This document shows positions 13,334 to 24,315 of a stretch of DNA of 64,000 bases, piece by piece. The first letter of the stretch is position 1. Each line of letters opens with the position of its first letter. The stretch spans positions 1,240,001 to 1,304,000 of the forward strand of contig JAALGY010000041.1 in assembly GCA_032358165.1 (NCBI GenBank), read 5' to 3'. The notes beneath the pieces were generated by a model. The model saw only the letters and a program-made list of their open reading frames with translations, did not search any database and was not told the origin of the DNA. Source of the DNA: Diplosphaera chodatii. Lineage: Eukaryota; Chlorophyta; Trebouxiophyceae; Prasiolales; Stichococcaceae. The position numbers and the translations under genes were made by a program.

Positions 13334-13951
13334 GCAGCAACGCTCAGATGGACATGCTTTGCTCTTTCAAAAGCTGCAGCACCCTGGTCGCAAATATGCT
13401 CACAACTTTATTGACCGCAGCGTTCAGATCGTATTCAGAGAAGTGCAGCATGCGTCTCTCGAAGTTGCTCGGCCGAAGCTCACCGACTCTGCAGCACCAT
13501 TACTTCGAGTTCGCCTCCGCTCGCTCATCGCCGAAGCGGCGCGACTGCATCAGCAGTCGCCTGGCATCATGTCGACACTCTGCCGGAACCAGGGACCCTG
13601 CAATATGATCGCATGATGCATGCATGGCAATCCATCAACATGCGATGGCATGCGGTGGAAGCAGGACGCATGTTTCCGCCATCTCGCGCAAGCAAATGCA
13701 GAGTGTTGTTGCAACTCGGCCATTAATCTCTCAGAGACGAATACATAAATTGCTGCTGATCACACCACTCCCTTGAAGTGTGTCGCGCTTGCCGAACCTA
13801 CAGCCAAATTGAATACGATTCAGCTATCAGCCGACTTGCTTCAAAACACATTCGCAGTACGTGGTGCACGGCCACTGAAGCAGATCCATCGATGCGTGCT
13901 AGTAGAGAGAATGCATAGGAGTCGCTGAGTGCTGCTTGAGCATCCGGCAGG
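13334..13951. promoter_or_regulatory. Divergent ATAD2/CCT7 intergenic region
   Basis: About 620 bases separate the two divergent start codons, so this should hold both promoters. It contains a CATGCATG palindrome at 13619-13626 and further GCATG repeats between 13610 and 13655. The overlapping short open frames around 13310-13616 show no domain and are not called as genes. Confidence 0.5.
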
Positions 13952-16900
13952 ATGATGGTGGGTCTCGAAGCGTTGGCTGATGAACAGTCCAGAGCCTGTG
14001 TGCAGTGACAACACCGGACGCGTTGCGCGTGTGTGAGTAACGCAAACTTCTTTGTTGATGTGCAGCAACCGCCGATCATCCTGCTGCGGGAGGGCACGGA
14101 CACCAGCCAGGGCAAGCCGCAGCTGATCAGCAACATCAATGCGTGCATGGCAGTGGTGGATGCTGTACGGTCGACGCTGGGGCCCCGTGGCATGGACAAA
14201 CTGGTCATCGATGACAGAGTGCGCAAACATCTGTACATGCACCGGTATTGGTGGCACTTCGCGTCTGCATGGAGGAGGCGCAGCCACCAGAGGCTTTGGG
14301 CAATCATTCATGCCTTCCTAGTTCCGCTACAGGGCAATGTAACCATCTCGAATGATGGCGCCACGATCATGAAGAAGCTGGAGATTGTGCACCCGGCAGC
14401 CAAGGTCCTTGTGGACATCTCACTCTCGCAGGACGCAGAGGTGCGCAGAAGTATTTGCCCTGCCAGCAACTGTGAGAGGACCCTGGACGGACGTCGGGTC
14501 CACAACGGAGCATGTCGAATTGTAAAGGGTCATGCTCAGCTTTGCCTGATGGCATCTCTGTAGGTGGGTGATGGGACCACCTCAGTGGTGCTGCTGGCTG
14601 GCGAGTTCTTGAAGGCAGCTAAGCCCTTTGTCGAGGAGGGCGTGCACCCGCAGGTGGCTGCCGGTTCAAGCTTCGTCACGCGTGATGAGTGCCTTGTTGT
14701 GCATCCTCTTGTTGCCACACGCTGGCCTGACATGTGTGCCTGTGCACCCTGCAGAACATCATACGCAGCTACCGGCAGGCTGGCCTGCTGGCGGTCCAGA
14801 AGCTCAAAGAGCTGTCAGTCGACATTGGCACAGATGACAAGACGCGCCAGCGGGACATGATGGTCAAATGTGCCATGACGTCCATGAACAGCAAACTGGT
14901 GTGTTTCCCGCAAGCCCACCACTTGCTGGCGCATTGCATCTGTCCTGGGATGGTGCCAACCAGCTGCATGTGTGGTGTAGAAGGCCCTGGCCACATGAGA
15001 GACTACGACCAAGCCTGTTGCTGCAGGTCAGCGGAGAGAAGGAGTTCTTTGCAAACCTTGTTGTCGATGCGGTGTCCAAGCTGGACCCCCAGACGCTTGA
15101 TCTGCGCATGATTGGCATCAAGAAGGTGGGTGGAAGCATGCCTGCAAACCCAGTAATGCAGCGCCACGGGCAGTATAACAGAGCACCAAAGCTCTCGTCC
15201 TGTGCGTCACGCTGTATGCATGCTGCCTCCGCACCATGAGGTCATCGCATATGTAGCGGATGCAGCTGCGTTCTGACGACACAAGTCATGCAAGCAGGTG
15301 CAAGGCGGCGGGCTGCGAGACTCGTTCCTGGTGGATGGGGTGGGGTTCAAGAAAACCTTCTCATATGCGGGGTTCGAAATGCAGCCGCGGTCATTCGACA
15401 AGCCAAAGGTCCTTGCGCTCAACATTGAGCTGGAACTGAAGTCGGAGAAGGAAAACGCTGAGGTGAGACCTGCACAGCCGAAACACCTTCACACTTGCAC
15501 GGCTGCAACTGCTAGAGCGTGTCAGTGTGCACATGGCATGGGTCTTGGGCTTACGCAGTTGCTGCAACCCTGTCAAACCGTACGTGCTTGCAGATCCGGC
15601 TAGACGACCCAGCGAAGTATCAGTCGATTGTCGATGCCGAATGGAACATCATCTACCAGAAGCTGGATGCGATTGCAGCGTCAGGCGCAAAGATTGTTCT
15701 GTCACGCCTCGCCATCGGCGACCTTGCCACGCAATACTTTGCAGACCGCGACATCTTTTGCGCTGGCCGGGTATGTGTCTATGCATGTGCCCCCGTTTCT
15801 GGATGTAGACTTTACTGCTCCTGCTATGGCACCTGATGCTATGCATGTTGCCCCATGTACTCACATTCGATCCCGGCAAACACTGATAGTGATTTAAAAA
15901 TTGACAAGTGTTCAGTCAGTCGGGTCAGCCAGTCTCCACAACAGCAGGCATAGAGTGCATTGTGCTGCTGTCTTCAGGTGACAGAGGAGGATCTGCAGCG
16001 CGTGTCGCAGGCGACGGGTGCACAGGTGCAGACCACGGTGAATGGCCTCAGCGATTCTGCACTCGGCACCTGTGCCCAGTTCCAGGAGAAGCAGGTGAGC
16101 TGCCTTGATTGCAATCATAATTCCCTTTGTTGCTGGGTTCTATGTCTAACTTTAGCAGAATGTAAGTTCATGGCGTCTATGCAGCATAGAAAAGGACCTC
16201 ATATCGTAGGTGTTTAATAAAATAGATTTTACTCCTTCAATAGGTGGGTGGCGAGCGGTACAACCTTTTCACGGGGTGTCCCAAAGCACGCACAGCCACC
16301 TTTGTGCTGCGCGGCGGCTCTGAGCAGGTGAGCAACCGTCCAGAGCTGACGTATTTGGACACCCACTGGCAGGACGACATGCCTCACAAATTCAGTTGAA
16401 ACCTACCACTCGGCTCTCGATGCCCGAGGACCGCCGTATACTGATACGTGCACGCTGGTGGCTCTGCAGTTCCTGGATGAGGCGGACCGCTCGCTGCATG
16501 ACGCCATCATGATTGTGCGGCGGGCGCTGAAGAACTCTAACGTGGTCGCTGGCGGTGGCGCAATCGACATGGAGCTTAGCAAAGCCCTCAGGTGGGATGG
16601 AAGGTGGCTGAATGTTGAGACCCTTGCCACACAGTCTTCTCCTGTGCTCAGTGTCTCTCACATTCCACGCCTTCGACCACTGCTTCTGAGCCAGCACTTG
16701 TGCACATCTGACCTGGGGTCCGACCCTTGGACTGCCTGTGCAGGGAGCACGCGCGCTCGATACCGGGCAAGTCGCAGGTGTTCGTCAACGCCTACGCGCG
16801 TGCCCTAGAGGTCATCCCCCGGCAGCTGTGCGATAATGCGGGCTTCGACGCTACCGACGTGCTGTCCCGCCTGCGCAACAAGCACGCACAGAGCGAGGAC

Positions 16901-17402
16901 CGCGGGAAGCACTTTGGCATCGACATCAGCACAGGTGCACAGGCGGGCGCAGTGTGTTGCACCCACCTTTTGCCGGGCTCTTCATCAGCACCTGCTTGGG
17001 ATCCTTATCAGCTGTGAGCTCAGGGCTCGCAGTGTGCAATGCAGGCGGCATGATAGACACCTTCGAGTCGTATGTATGGGAGCCGTCACTTGTGAAGGCT
17101 AACGCCATCACTGCCGCCACGGAGGCTGCCTGCCTGGTGCTGTCGGTTGACGAGACTATCACAAACCCGCGCTCCGAGGTGCGGAAATGCTGCTGGGGCA
17201 AGCCCCCACCACATGGTCGTTTGATGGCCTTGCAGTTCCAGGCATCTGCCAAAGTGTGCCTCTGTCCTGGTGCTGAGCATCATGGTGCGACGTGCAGGCT
17301 GCGGACATGAGTGGTGGCGGCATGGGTGGACGGGGCATGCCAGGGGGGCGAGGGATGATGGGTGGCAGGGGCCGCGGCCGCGGCCGGGGCATGCGCCGCT
17401 GA
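13952..17402 (+). CDS. CCT7: T-complex chaperonin subunit eta (CCT7)
   Basis: Group II chaperonin subunit; eight paralogous subunits form the cytosolic TRiC/CCT ring that folds actin, tubulin and WD40 proteins using ATP. I read 14 exons: 13952-13957, 14066-14218, 14333-14440, 14564-14653, 14755-14898, 15027-15125, 15298-15462, 15594-15770, 15978-16094, 16244-16327, 16470-16591, 16744-16934, 17045-17178 and 17298-17402. All phases agree and give 564 codons, normal for CCT7. The product begins [20 protein letters not shown], the eta-type N-terminus. It has GPRGMDK, the nucleotide-binding VGDGTTSVV, the apical [19 protein letters not shown] and the equatorial [13 protein letters not shown]. The Gly/Arg-rich tail is usual for this subunit. 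The first exon encodes only two methionines. A non-ATG frame opening at 14033 reads through intron 1 and was not used. Confidence 0.96.
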
Positions 17403-17783
17403 TGTGCTTTGCCGCTGCCATCATGCCTGTTGAAAGCTCTAGGCATGACAACGGCCCAATTGCTGTTGTCAGCAAGCGTGCAAGGTGCAAGCCAGGGATG
17501 CGTTGTGAGTCGTCATCGGTCGTCAACAGCAGCGGATTGCCGTTGACAAACCTCAAATGCAAGTTTGCGCGGTCGCACAGAGTTGCACACACTGCATTAG
17601 CCACACACAAATGGTTCGTCAGTGAATGACACCCTGAGACGTCGCTGCATTTGGATCGCGCTTGCGGTGGCTAAGGTTCACCTGCCTAGAGGTCACCCCT
17701 TCTGTCCTAGCTGGCACCTCCGGCAGATGCGTAACTAGGACCGCAGCGTCTACTATTTGAGCACCGACAGCACAAAAGTCGAG

Positions 17784-18362
17784 ATGCAAGCCAGATGCGC
17801 TGTTCCGACGCGCATCCTCCATCGAAACTGCTGTGTTGTTAGCGCGCCGCACTTCTATGCCACTGTGGCATGCCGCAGCGCAGCCGAGCCCACGGCAGCC
17901 TGGCGAGAAGACGTCTTCGAGTCGGATCCCAGCGCCGCCAGCGAGTCGTTCAAGGCAGCATATAGGCAGTCTGCCCGCATGCCGGAGGGCCTTAGTGAGG
18001 GCGTCGCCATCGAGGGCATGCAGCAGTTTGCCGCGGCGGTCTGGGACCGGCAGCGGCACATACCCTCAGCCAAGGCAGACCCGCTGTCGCGGATCTTCAG
18101 CTCTTTTGACACCGATCAGGACGGACACTTGACGGCAAAGGAGGTTGCAGCTGCGCTGCGCAGCAGGAATGTGGACCTCACAGAGGCAATTGTCCAGAAG
18201 TTCATCGAAGCGTCGGATGCAGACTCTAATGAGACAGTTGAGCGGGATGAGTTTGCATCTCTTATCCTGCACATGGCATCGGCAGATCTTCGCAGCAAGG
18301 AGTTCCAGGAGTATTGGGCACGAGAGGAGTGCGGTGAAGACTGCAGACTCCCTGACACCTGA
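17784..18362 (+). CDS. EF-hand calcium-binding protein
   Basis: Apparently a single-exon gene of 192 codons. The first 35 or so residues are basic and rich in Ala, Cys and Arg with almost no acids (MQARCAVPTRILHR...), which would suit an organellar targeting peptide. The C-terminal half holds an EF-hand pair. Loop 1 is DTDQDGHLTAKE, a canonical 12-residue calcium loop with Asp at 1, 3 and 5, Gly at 6 and Glu at 12. Loop 2 is DADSNETVERDE, with Glu in place of the usual Gly at position 6. The tail is acidic and Cys-containing. I do not recognise a more specific family. It lies 381 bases downstream of CCT7 on the same strand and converges on MPDU1. The open frame continues upstream of this ATG without another ATG in the visible stretch. 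Confidence 0.8.
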   Translation: MQARCAVPTRILHRNCCVVSAPHFYATVACRSAAEPTAAWREDVFESDPSAASESFKAAYRQSARMPEGLSEGVAIEGMQQFAAAVWDRQRHIPSAKADPLSRIFSSFDTDQDGHLTAKEVAAALRSRNVDLTEAIVQKFIEASDADSNETVERDEFASLILHMASADLRSKEFQEYWAREECGEDCRLPDT

Positions 18363-18789
18363 TGGCTGCGTGCTTAGCCCTTAGTAAGCATCCCCAGCCA
18401 TCCGAGGGTCATGAGTGGCATCCTGGTGTGTGGAGAGCCTGCAGCGGCTGAGAGTCTTGTACAGTTGGACATCAGACGGAGGGGTGAGACTGAAAGTTAT
18501 AGGCAAGAAGGAGCGCTTGGTGTTGAGCTGACGCATGATCATGCTAAGGCTCAAATGCGACTTCTGCAATTGTGCGTGTGGGTGTGTGTTGAGGTGTGCG
18601 AAGTTCCTGATGGACGCTGACTCCTGCGATGCCGGGTTCTGCTGACCATCATACGGGCTGTTTCTTTCAGTCAGTCCTCTGCACTCTCTTTGTTACGGTA
18701 GTTTCAGCAGCACATCACAGCTCAGGCTACGTGCGCAATGCAGCCTTCATCCTGCCTATTGAACATGCTAAAACACAAATCAATGAGGC
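18363..18789. other. Tail-to-tail gap between the EF-hand gene and MPDU1
   Basis: About 430 bases between two converging stop codons. It should hold both 3' UTRs. No conserved frame, repeat or clear TGTAA motif was seen. Confidence 0.45.
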
Positions 18790-20325
18790 TTAATGCTGCT
18801 TGTTCCCAGTCTTCGCACCCTCCTTTGGCCGGTAAAGCATGATTTGAACTGCAATGGTCGCATTCAGCACAAGAGCTGCAAGGATATCAAGAGATTCATC
18901 AGCACTGCTTGGCATACGATGAGTAGGTCACAACAGCAGGCATGCTCATTGCCGCTCGATCTGCAGCAGGGTACAGTTGAAGCGTGACAAGGTGAGCGGG
19001 TCACCTATCAGGAAGGACCGGATCATTGAGACCCCGCCTCCATCCTGGTACGACGTGAATATCCGAGCAATGCACCCAAGGGTGTTTGCCGCGTATGTCA
19101 CAATGCTGAGCTGCCCTGTGTTCTTCGTCTGCATGAAATTGCAGTTGCGGGTCTGTTCTGTGTGCCAACTGTGCATCAGGCAACCGCTCGCAAAAGTGTG
19201 GGCAAGGTCCCCATTACTGTCACATGTGCAACTGAGCACGGACTCACCTTGAAGTTCTTCACGATCTGCGGCATGCGCGCTGCCGCCATGACTGCGCTGT
19301 TGAGGTCGTACAACTGTTTGATGCGATCAATGCTGATTTGGCCTGCGCGCGAGAAGCAATGGTATGTGACGCTGCCTTGTAACGACCAAGAATTTGCAGA
19401 TACACGTGCTGGGTGCCATTGCCGGGTGCCAGGACCAAAATCAAGGTGACGGTGAGATTACCTGTCAGCACGCTGGCAATGGCCGCCACGCTGCCGCCCA
19501 GGACACCCGCCGCCCGCAGCCAGCTGGCGTTGGTGTACCGGTAGATGAGCGCCAGCAGCAGCGTGTTCTGCAGCAGCATCACGGCCGCCTCGCCATACCT
19601 GTGCAACCAATTATGTGATGCGGGCGGTCGGCACTGTTCGACCATGCAGCGGTGCAGAGCAGCCGTGGGTGCAGGAGGGACAGGCTGTCATACGAGGTCA
19701 TCACATGCAGATGAGATGACGACCTGGGAGCATACTACAAAGCTGGTACTCCAGACTCACGCGGTGAGCGGCAGCTGCATCAGATAGCCGTACGCGGCAA
19801 AGATGATGAAGCCCGCGTTCTCAAGCTCAAATGAAGAGATGGCCAGCCCAGCTGCTGAGCTGGAGTTGAGCAGCGCAGAGATCTGCGGCAGCTTGACCAC
19901 CGAACCGCCCGCGATGATCGCGAGCCCCAACGCCTGCGAAACCATGTCTGCGTTTGCTCAGCAAAAACAGAGTCAATGGTGTCTCGTAGAGCCGCACTTG
20001 TGCGGGAGGCGCCAACCATTTTTGGGCGCGTAACTGATCGCACAGTTATAGGGCAGTCAGGCAGTTTCGAAAGGCTTACACAGACTACAACCACGCACAT
20101 CAAGGGCCTGTGGCTGCCGTGCATGATATAATCATGGCAACTGTGGACGCATGTGCACGGGCTGACTTGCAACGTTCCTGTGAGTGATGCTTGCAGATGT
20201 ATGATCACCTTGCTGACGAGCGCTGCAATGATGTCTTTTGGTGGAAGGTGACCCTTACTGAGCGCCGAGACGCTGCTTTGCAGCAGCATTGTCAGACTAT
20301 GTTGTCCAGCTGCTGCGTCGCCCAT
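18790..20325 (-). CDS. MPDU1: Mannose-P-dolichol utilization defect 1 protein (PQ-loop)
   Basis: PQ-loop membrane protein of the ER, needed for use of dolichol-phosphate mannose and glucose in N-glycan, GPI and C-mannose assembly. Six exons give a continuous 243-residue protein: 20325-20209, 19933-19761, 19598-19461, 19342-19249, 19128-19005 and 18875-18790. The first PQ-loop is SVVKLPQISALL after the hydrophobic ALGLAIIAGG. The second is AAARMPQIVKNFK. Between them are hydrophobic segments such as AAVMLLQNTLLLALIYR. The stretch TGQLSIVTYAANTLGCIARI with IFTSYQ matches the family signature for the third part of the protein. The C-terminus is charged (RPKEGAKTGNKQH). Length and motif order fit MPDU1 (human about 247 residues). 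It is divergent from the ARID gene. Confidence 0.95.
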
Positions 20326-20612
20326 GGTGGCACTCACCTGCCTACTTCACGCCAGAACTGCAGCAGTGCAGCACCAAGCACTGCAGGACTTGAACGATCG
20401 ACTGTGCGAACGTGCAAATGACCGGCATTCTGTTTCCAGCGGAAGCCTGGCCTGGCCCAGATTATGAAATGCCATGTGGGATGCACATGGTCATAACTGC
20501 AGTAGCATCGCAGCACTGCTGCCACTATGCCATCTGCTAAACGTCCATCCTGAGGTCAAGTCAAAGCATTAACGCTGCGGTGGCTCTAGGCCAAGGAACA
20601 GCCGCAGCAGCT
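20326..20612. promoter_or_regulatory. Divergent MPDU1/ARID intergenic region
   Basis: Only about 290 bases lie between the MPDU1 start and the first usable ATG of the SAND-ARID gene, so both promoters must share this interval or extend into the first exons. If the ARID gene has an upstream exon, the shared space is smaller still. No specific element was identified. Confidence 0.45.
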
Positions 20613-23600
20613 ATGCAATCTGCAGCGCAGGACCTTCATTCACAACCGCCGGTCCAGACATGTCAAGCATTGAATGACAGCTGCAACGACAATCAGGCTG
20701 TTCAGGCTTTGCAGCAGCGCCTCGATCAACCGCAGGCCCAGCAGCCCCTTCCGCCCGTGCAGCAGACCAGCACAGTGTCACACGCTGCAGGTAGCGTCAT
20801 CCCATCATCCCCAGCGATGCACATGCTTCACACATGTGACATCCTGCGGGACTGCCCTCATACTATCTGTCTGAATCGTCCTGCGCAAGAACGCAACTGC
20901 CAGGACTGAACTAACCATCGCACTTCATGTCTGCAGCTGTGGCGGATCCGCCTGCGTCATCAGGAAATGCACCGCAGCTGCCAGCGGAGGGTGCGGTGCC
21001 AGAGCTGCCGTCGACAGCGCAGCAATCTGTGCTACAGGCAGCAGCAAAGGTTCCAACAGTGCCAAAGGCACCTGCAGCAAACCTGACGCTGCCAGTAGCA
21101 GCTGCAGCGCCTGGGCACGCTGTGAAGCAGGAGCCGGTCAGTGCGCAGCCAGTTAGCGCAGTGGCGGCTGTGGGTGCCCAGCAGGGCCGCGTGCTGGTGG
21201 CAGCTGGTGCTCTGCACGGCTTCCTGGATCTGAACACCTGGGCTGTAACCTACGAAGGTGCACCGAGTGACCCTCACTCGTGTTGCGGCTTTCATCTTTT
21301 CCCGACTGACTGCAAGCTGGGCAGGTCCAGCCGGTTGACGGGGCGGCAATGCGATGCACATGTGTGTGCAGGTCGCACAATGAAGCCAACGGAGTTTGAA
21401 GTGGTGGCTGGCATCACCAGCCACAAGTCCTGGTGAGCTGGTCCGCTACAAGCTAGGTGGTCCCTGGTGTCACGGCCCAGAACTGCACGCTCCTGAAGCT
21501 CAGGTGGCATGTCCCCACAGTGCCGCTGTCAGCATAGGTGAGAGAGGTTCTGCAGGGGGGTAGCGCTGCGCTGGCACACTGGCATGCTGCAAAGAGTCGT
21601 GCCTGAAACCTGGGTGTGCGTCTTTTCACCAGGAAGCAGGTGCTGCGGGTGATGACGACTGACGGGCGCCTGGGGCCTACCGTGGAGCGGTGGCTGGCAG
21701 ACCAGAACCCTGCTCCCCCTCCCCAACCCGCCGCGCAGCCCATTGCACTGCCGGCAGCAAGGTGACGCCACAGGCTGCACACGAGGCCCTATGCTGCAGA
21801 ACCCAGCCAGGCGGCCCGTTGCGTTCCCAAGCCAGAGCTTGTGCAGACACACCTCCCTGCATGGACCCCACGCAGTAGACCATGGCGGAGGTTTGTCCCA
21901 CGACGGCATCGTCCATGCCTCCAGCACCAGCAGTGACGGTGCAAACACTGCACGGCGTCGCAGCACGTTGCAGAGACCACTTTCTGCCACACGCAGGCCG
22001 AAGCGGCAGAAGGAGCCAAAGGCGCAGCACGTGGCGCGGCCCGCCGCCGCGCAGCAGCGGCGCCCGCCGCCGCCGCAGCAGCCGGACCAGCCGCAGAAGG
22101 CCACCACCGCCGACATCCTGTCGCACCTCAGCCGCCAGTGCGCAGCGGACGCAGCGGCTGCTCGCACCCCCGAGGACTTCAAGCATCTGCACCAGTACAC
22201 CGGGTCGTGCAGTGCGGCTTGCGCTGCTGCCTTGTGCAACACTGCTGCTGATCTTGCTGGCTTGCTGCTGCTGCGCGCAGGTACATCGGCTTGCTGCCCC
22301 CAGACCCCACTGCGGCGCCGCTGCCGGCGGAGCTGCCAAAGCGCGAGGGAGCCAAGGTGGTGGACCTGAACACGATGTCGGAGGGCGACATCATGGCTGC
22401 GGCGCGCGCCACGGCGACCCGGGACCCGTTCGCCGCCAAGCTGCCCGACCCGCCCGGCGTGCGGCGCAGCCGCCAGGCCTTCATCACAGGTGCGTCGTAC
22501 CTCAGCGCACCCTTTTGTATGTAGCTTCTGCGCAGTCCTCAGCGCCCCTTAAGTACGTGGTACCAGCACAAACTCGGACACATCCGTGTCTTCTGCAAGA
22601 CGGAGCTGGCGGCTTGCTCCGCACGGCGCGCAGGGTGTGATGCACAGCATGCGGTGCTGCAGGGCAGGCGCCGGCGGCCAAGCGGCCGCGGCTGCAGGCG
22701 GAGGTGGCGGCGGACGCTGCGGAGGCGTCCTTCCGGCTGGGGGAGTTCCTGGGGGGCAAGCGCGCCGAGCTGCCCTGGGAGGCGATGGGCCTCGCCCGGG
22801 CGCCCATCATGGCAGGTGGGCCGCCAGCCTATTTCGTTCATACACCGTGCTGGCCTCCGTACCTGCACCAGATGTCCCTTCTGCGAAGCTCAGTCTGTGA
22901 CATCTGTGCTGATGTGCCATGGACCAGCAGCATGACGGTCGGCAGACCGCCCAGTGAGGCACACATGGTCAACTGGTTCCGTTCGTCTTTGTCTGCGTCC
23001 CACCACACCACAACATGGTCAAACCCGATGCAGGAGAGGAGCTGGATGTGCGGGCGCTGTACACGGTGGTGCAGGCGCACGGCGGTTACGATGCGGTGAC
23101 CAAGGGCCGCCTGTGGGCGCGGATCGCCAGCGGCCTGGCCATCCCGCTCGACTATCAGAATGCGGGCACCGTGCTCAGGTGCATTGAAGGCTCCTCACGC
23201 CCACTGATGCCCGGGTCGTTTTCATGCCACTTTGCGGAGCAGAGGTCTGGACACCAAATTGTACAAAGCGCCACAGCCGCCAGAGAGCTGCCAAAGCGCA
23301 CACCTGATGTTGGTGCATCACCCTGCGGACGCACCGCACTGACGGTCCAGTGTAGGCATGAGCATGCAACGGAACTCACAGCGATCTGTTACATGGCGCT
23401 TTCTGACCACTGCATCCTACGACTGCAGGGGCCACTACCAGCGGCTGCTGCTGCGGCACGAGCGTCAGGTGTCGGCGGCGCGCAGCTACAGCACCCGGCA
23501 GGCCACCGGCAGCGCCGGCCTCCGCTCAGATGCACGCCTGCAGGTGCCTGGCAGCCGCTCAGCCTCCCCCGTCAGCCAAACTGCTGCAGAAGCTCTGGAC

Positions 23601-24059
23601 AGAGGCGACCAGCGACCATCCTCACCGCCGGACGCTGCAGTGCAGCAAGCAGATGTACGTGGCACAGACAGCAGGAACGTTGCTGCAGCACTACATAGCA
23701 GCACCGCTGCAAGTGCGGCTGATGACAGCACACGCTCTGTTGCGTCAGAGGCTACAGCAGCAGGCGCCACGCAACCCGCAATGGTGCCCGCCATCCCCGT
23801 AGCACACCACAGCCCAACAGGGGCCATGGACGTAGACCAGGGTGCCCAGGCAATGGAAACAGAAGCTTCAGGCAGGCAGGAAGCTCTTCCGAATGTCAAA
23901 GGCATGCGGGACACGGATGCGCCTGGTGCCCCTGCCAACAGCGTGGGGGATGGCGGCAGCCCTGCTGGGCAAGAACCAGGACATGCCAGCGCGGTGTTGC
24001 CGGCCCCTTCTGACTGGGGCCAGGTGGCAGCGCAGGGCAGTGGGATCCCAGGGCTGTAG
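20613..24059 (+). CDS. SAND-like plus ARID domain nuclear protein
   Basis: Nine exons with fully consistent phases give 677 residues: 20613-20790, 20937-21257, 21372-21432, 21633-21761, 21997-22203, 22281-22489, 22663-22815, 23034-23178 and 23429-24059. The N-terminus is rich in Gln, Pro and Ala. At about residues 143-210 a SAND-like domain can be read: GALHGFLDLNTWAV, then MKPTEFEVVAG and SHKSWKQVLRVM, with the EFE..AG and SxKxWK features of SAND/VARL proteins. A basic Pro/Gln segment follows. At about residues 385-490 lies an ARID: FRLGEFLGGKRAELPWE, then GEELDVRALYTVVQAHGGYD, TKGRLWARIASGL and GHYQRLLLRHE. The tail of about 180 residues is Ala/Ser/Asp-rich and disordered. Both domains bind DNA, so a transcription or chromatin role is inferred. 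The start is the first ATG of this frame; an upstream exon is possible. Confidence 0.85.
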
Positions 24060-24315
24060 GATGCTGGGTGCGCATGTCATGGACCAGTCGACTTGAGCGC
24101 TCCACCACCTTGCCTTGCAAAACTGATCAGCTCCTAGTGTTCAAATTACCTAACCAGTCAAAAACCCCTGAGCTAGCAATCCACATCTGCCCATCTAGCA
24201 CACCAGAATCCTGCCTCTCATCCATGAAAAGAAATTACGCAGGCCAGCGGCAAAGAGTGCCAACCACCGAGTTGCATCGCCCCACGTCGCCATGAAAACT
24301 CCGTGCCTCGGCCTG
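24060..24315. other. Tail-to-tail gap between SAND-ARID and SEC24
   Basis: About 256 bases between converging stop codons. It is relatively A/T-rich and should hold both 3' ends. No gene or repeat is visible. Confidence 0.45.

Noticed and set aside
13309..13616. Overlapping plus-strand open frames in the ATAD2/CCT7 gap
   Set aside because: No domain, no agreement between frames, and located in a divergent promoter region.
14033..14563. Frame reading a non-ATG start into [16 protein letters not shown] and beyond
   Set aside because: It begins with GTG and reads through introns 1 and 2. The short ATGATG exon at 13952 gives the conserved MMQPPIILL start.
17086..17610. 174-codon minus-strand frame opposite the CCT7 3' end
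   Set aside because: Antisense to conserved CCT7 exons; no recognisable product.
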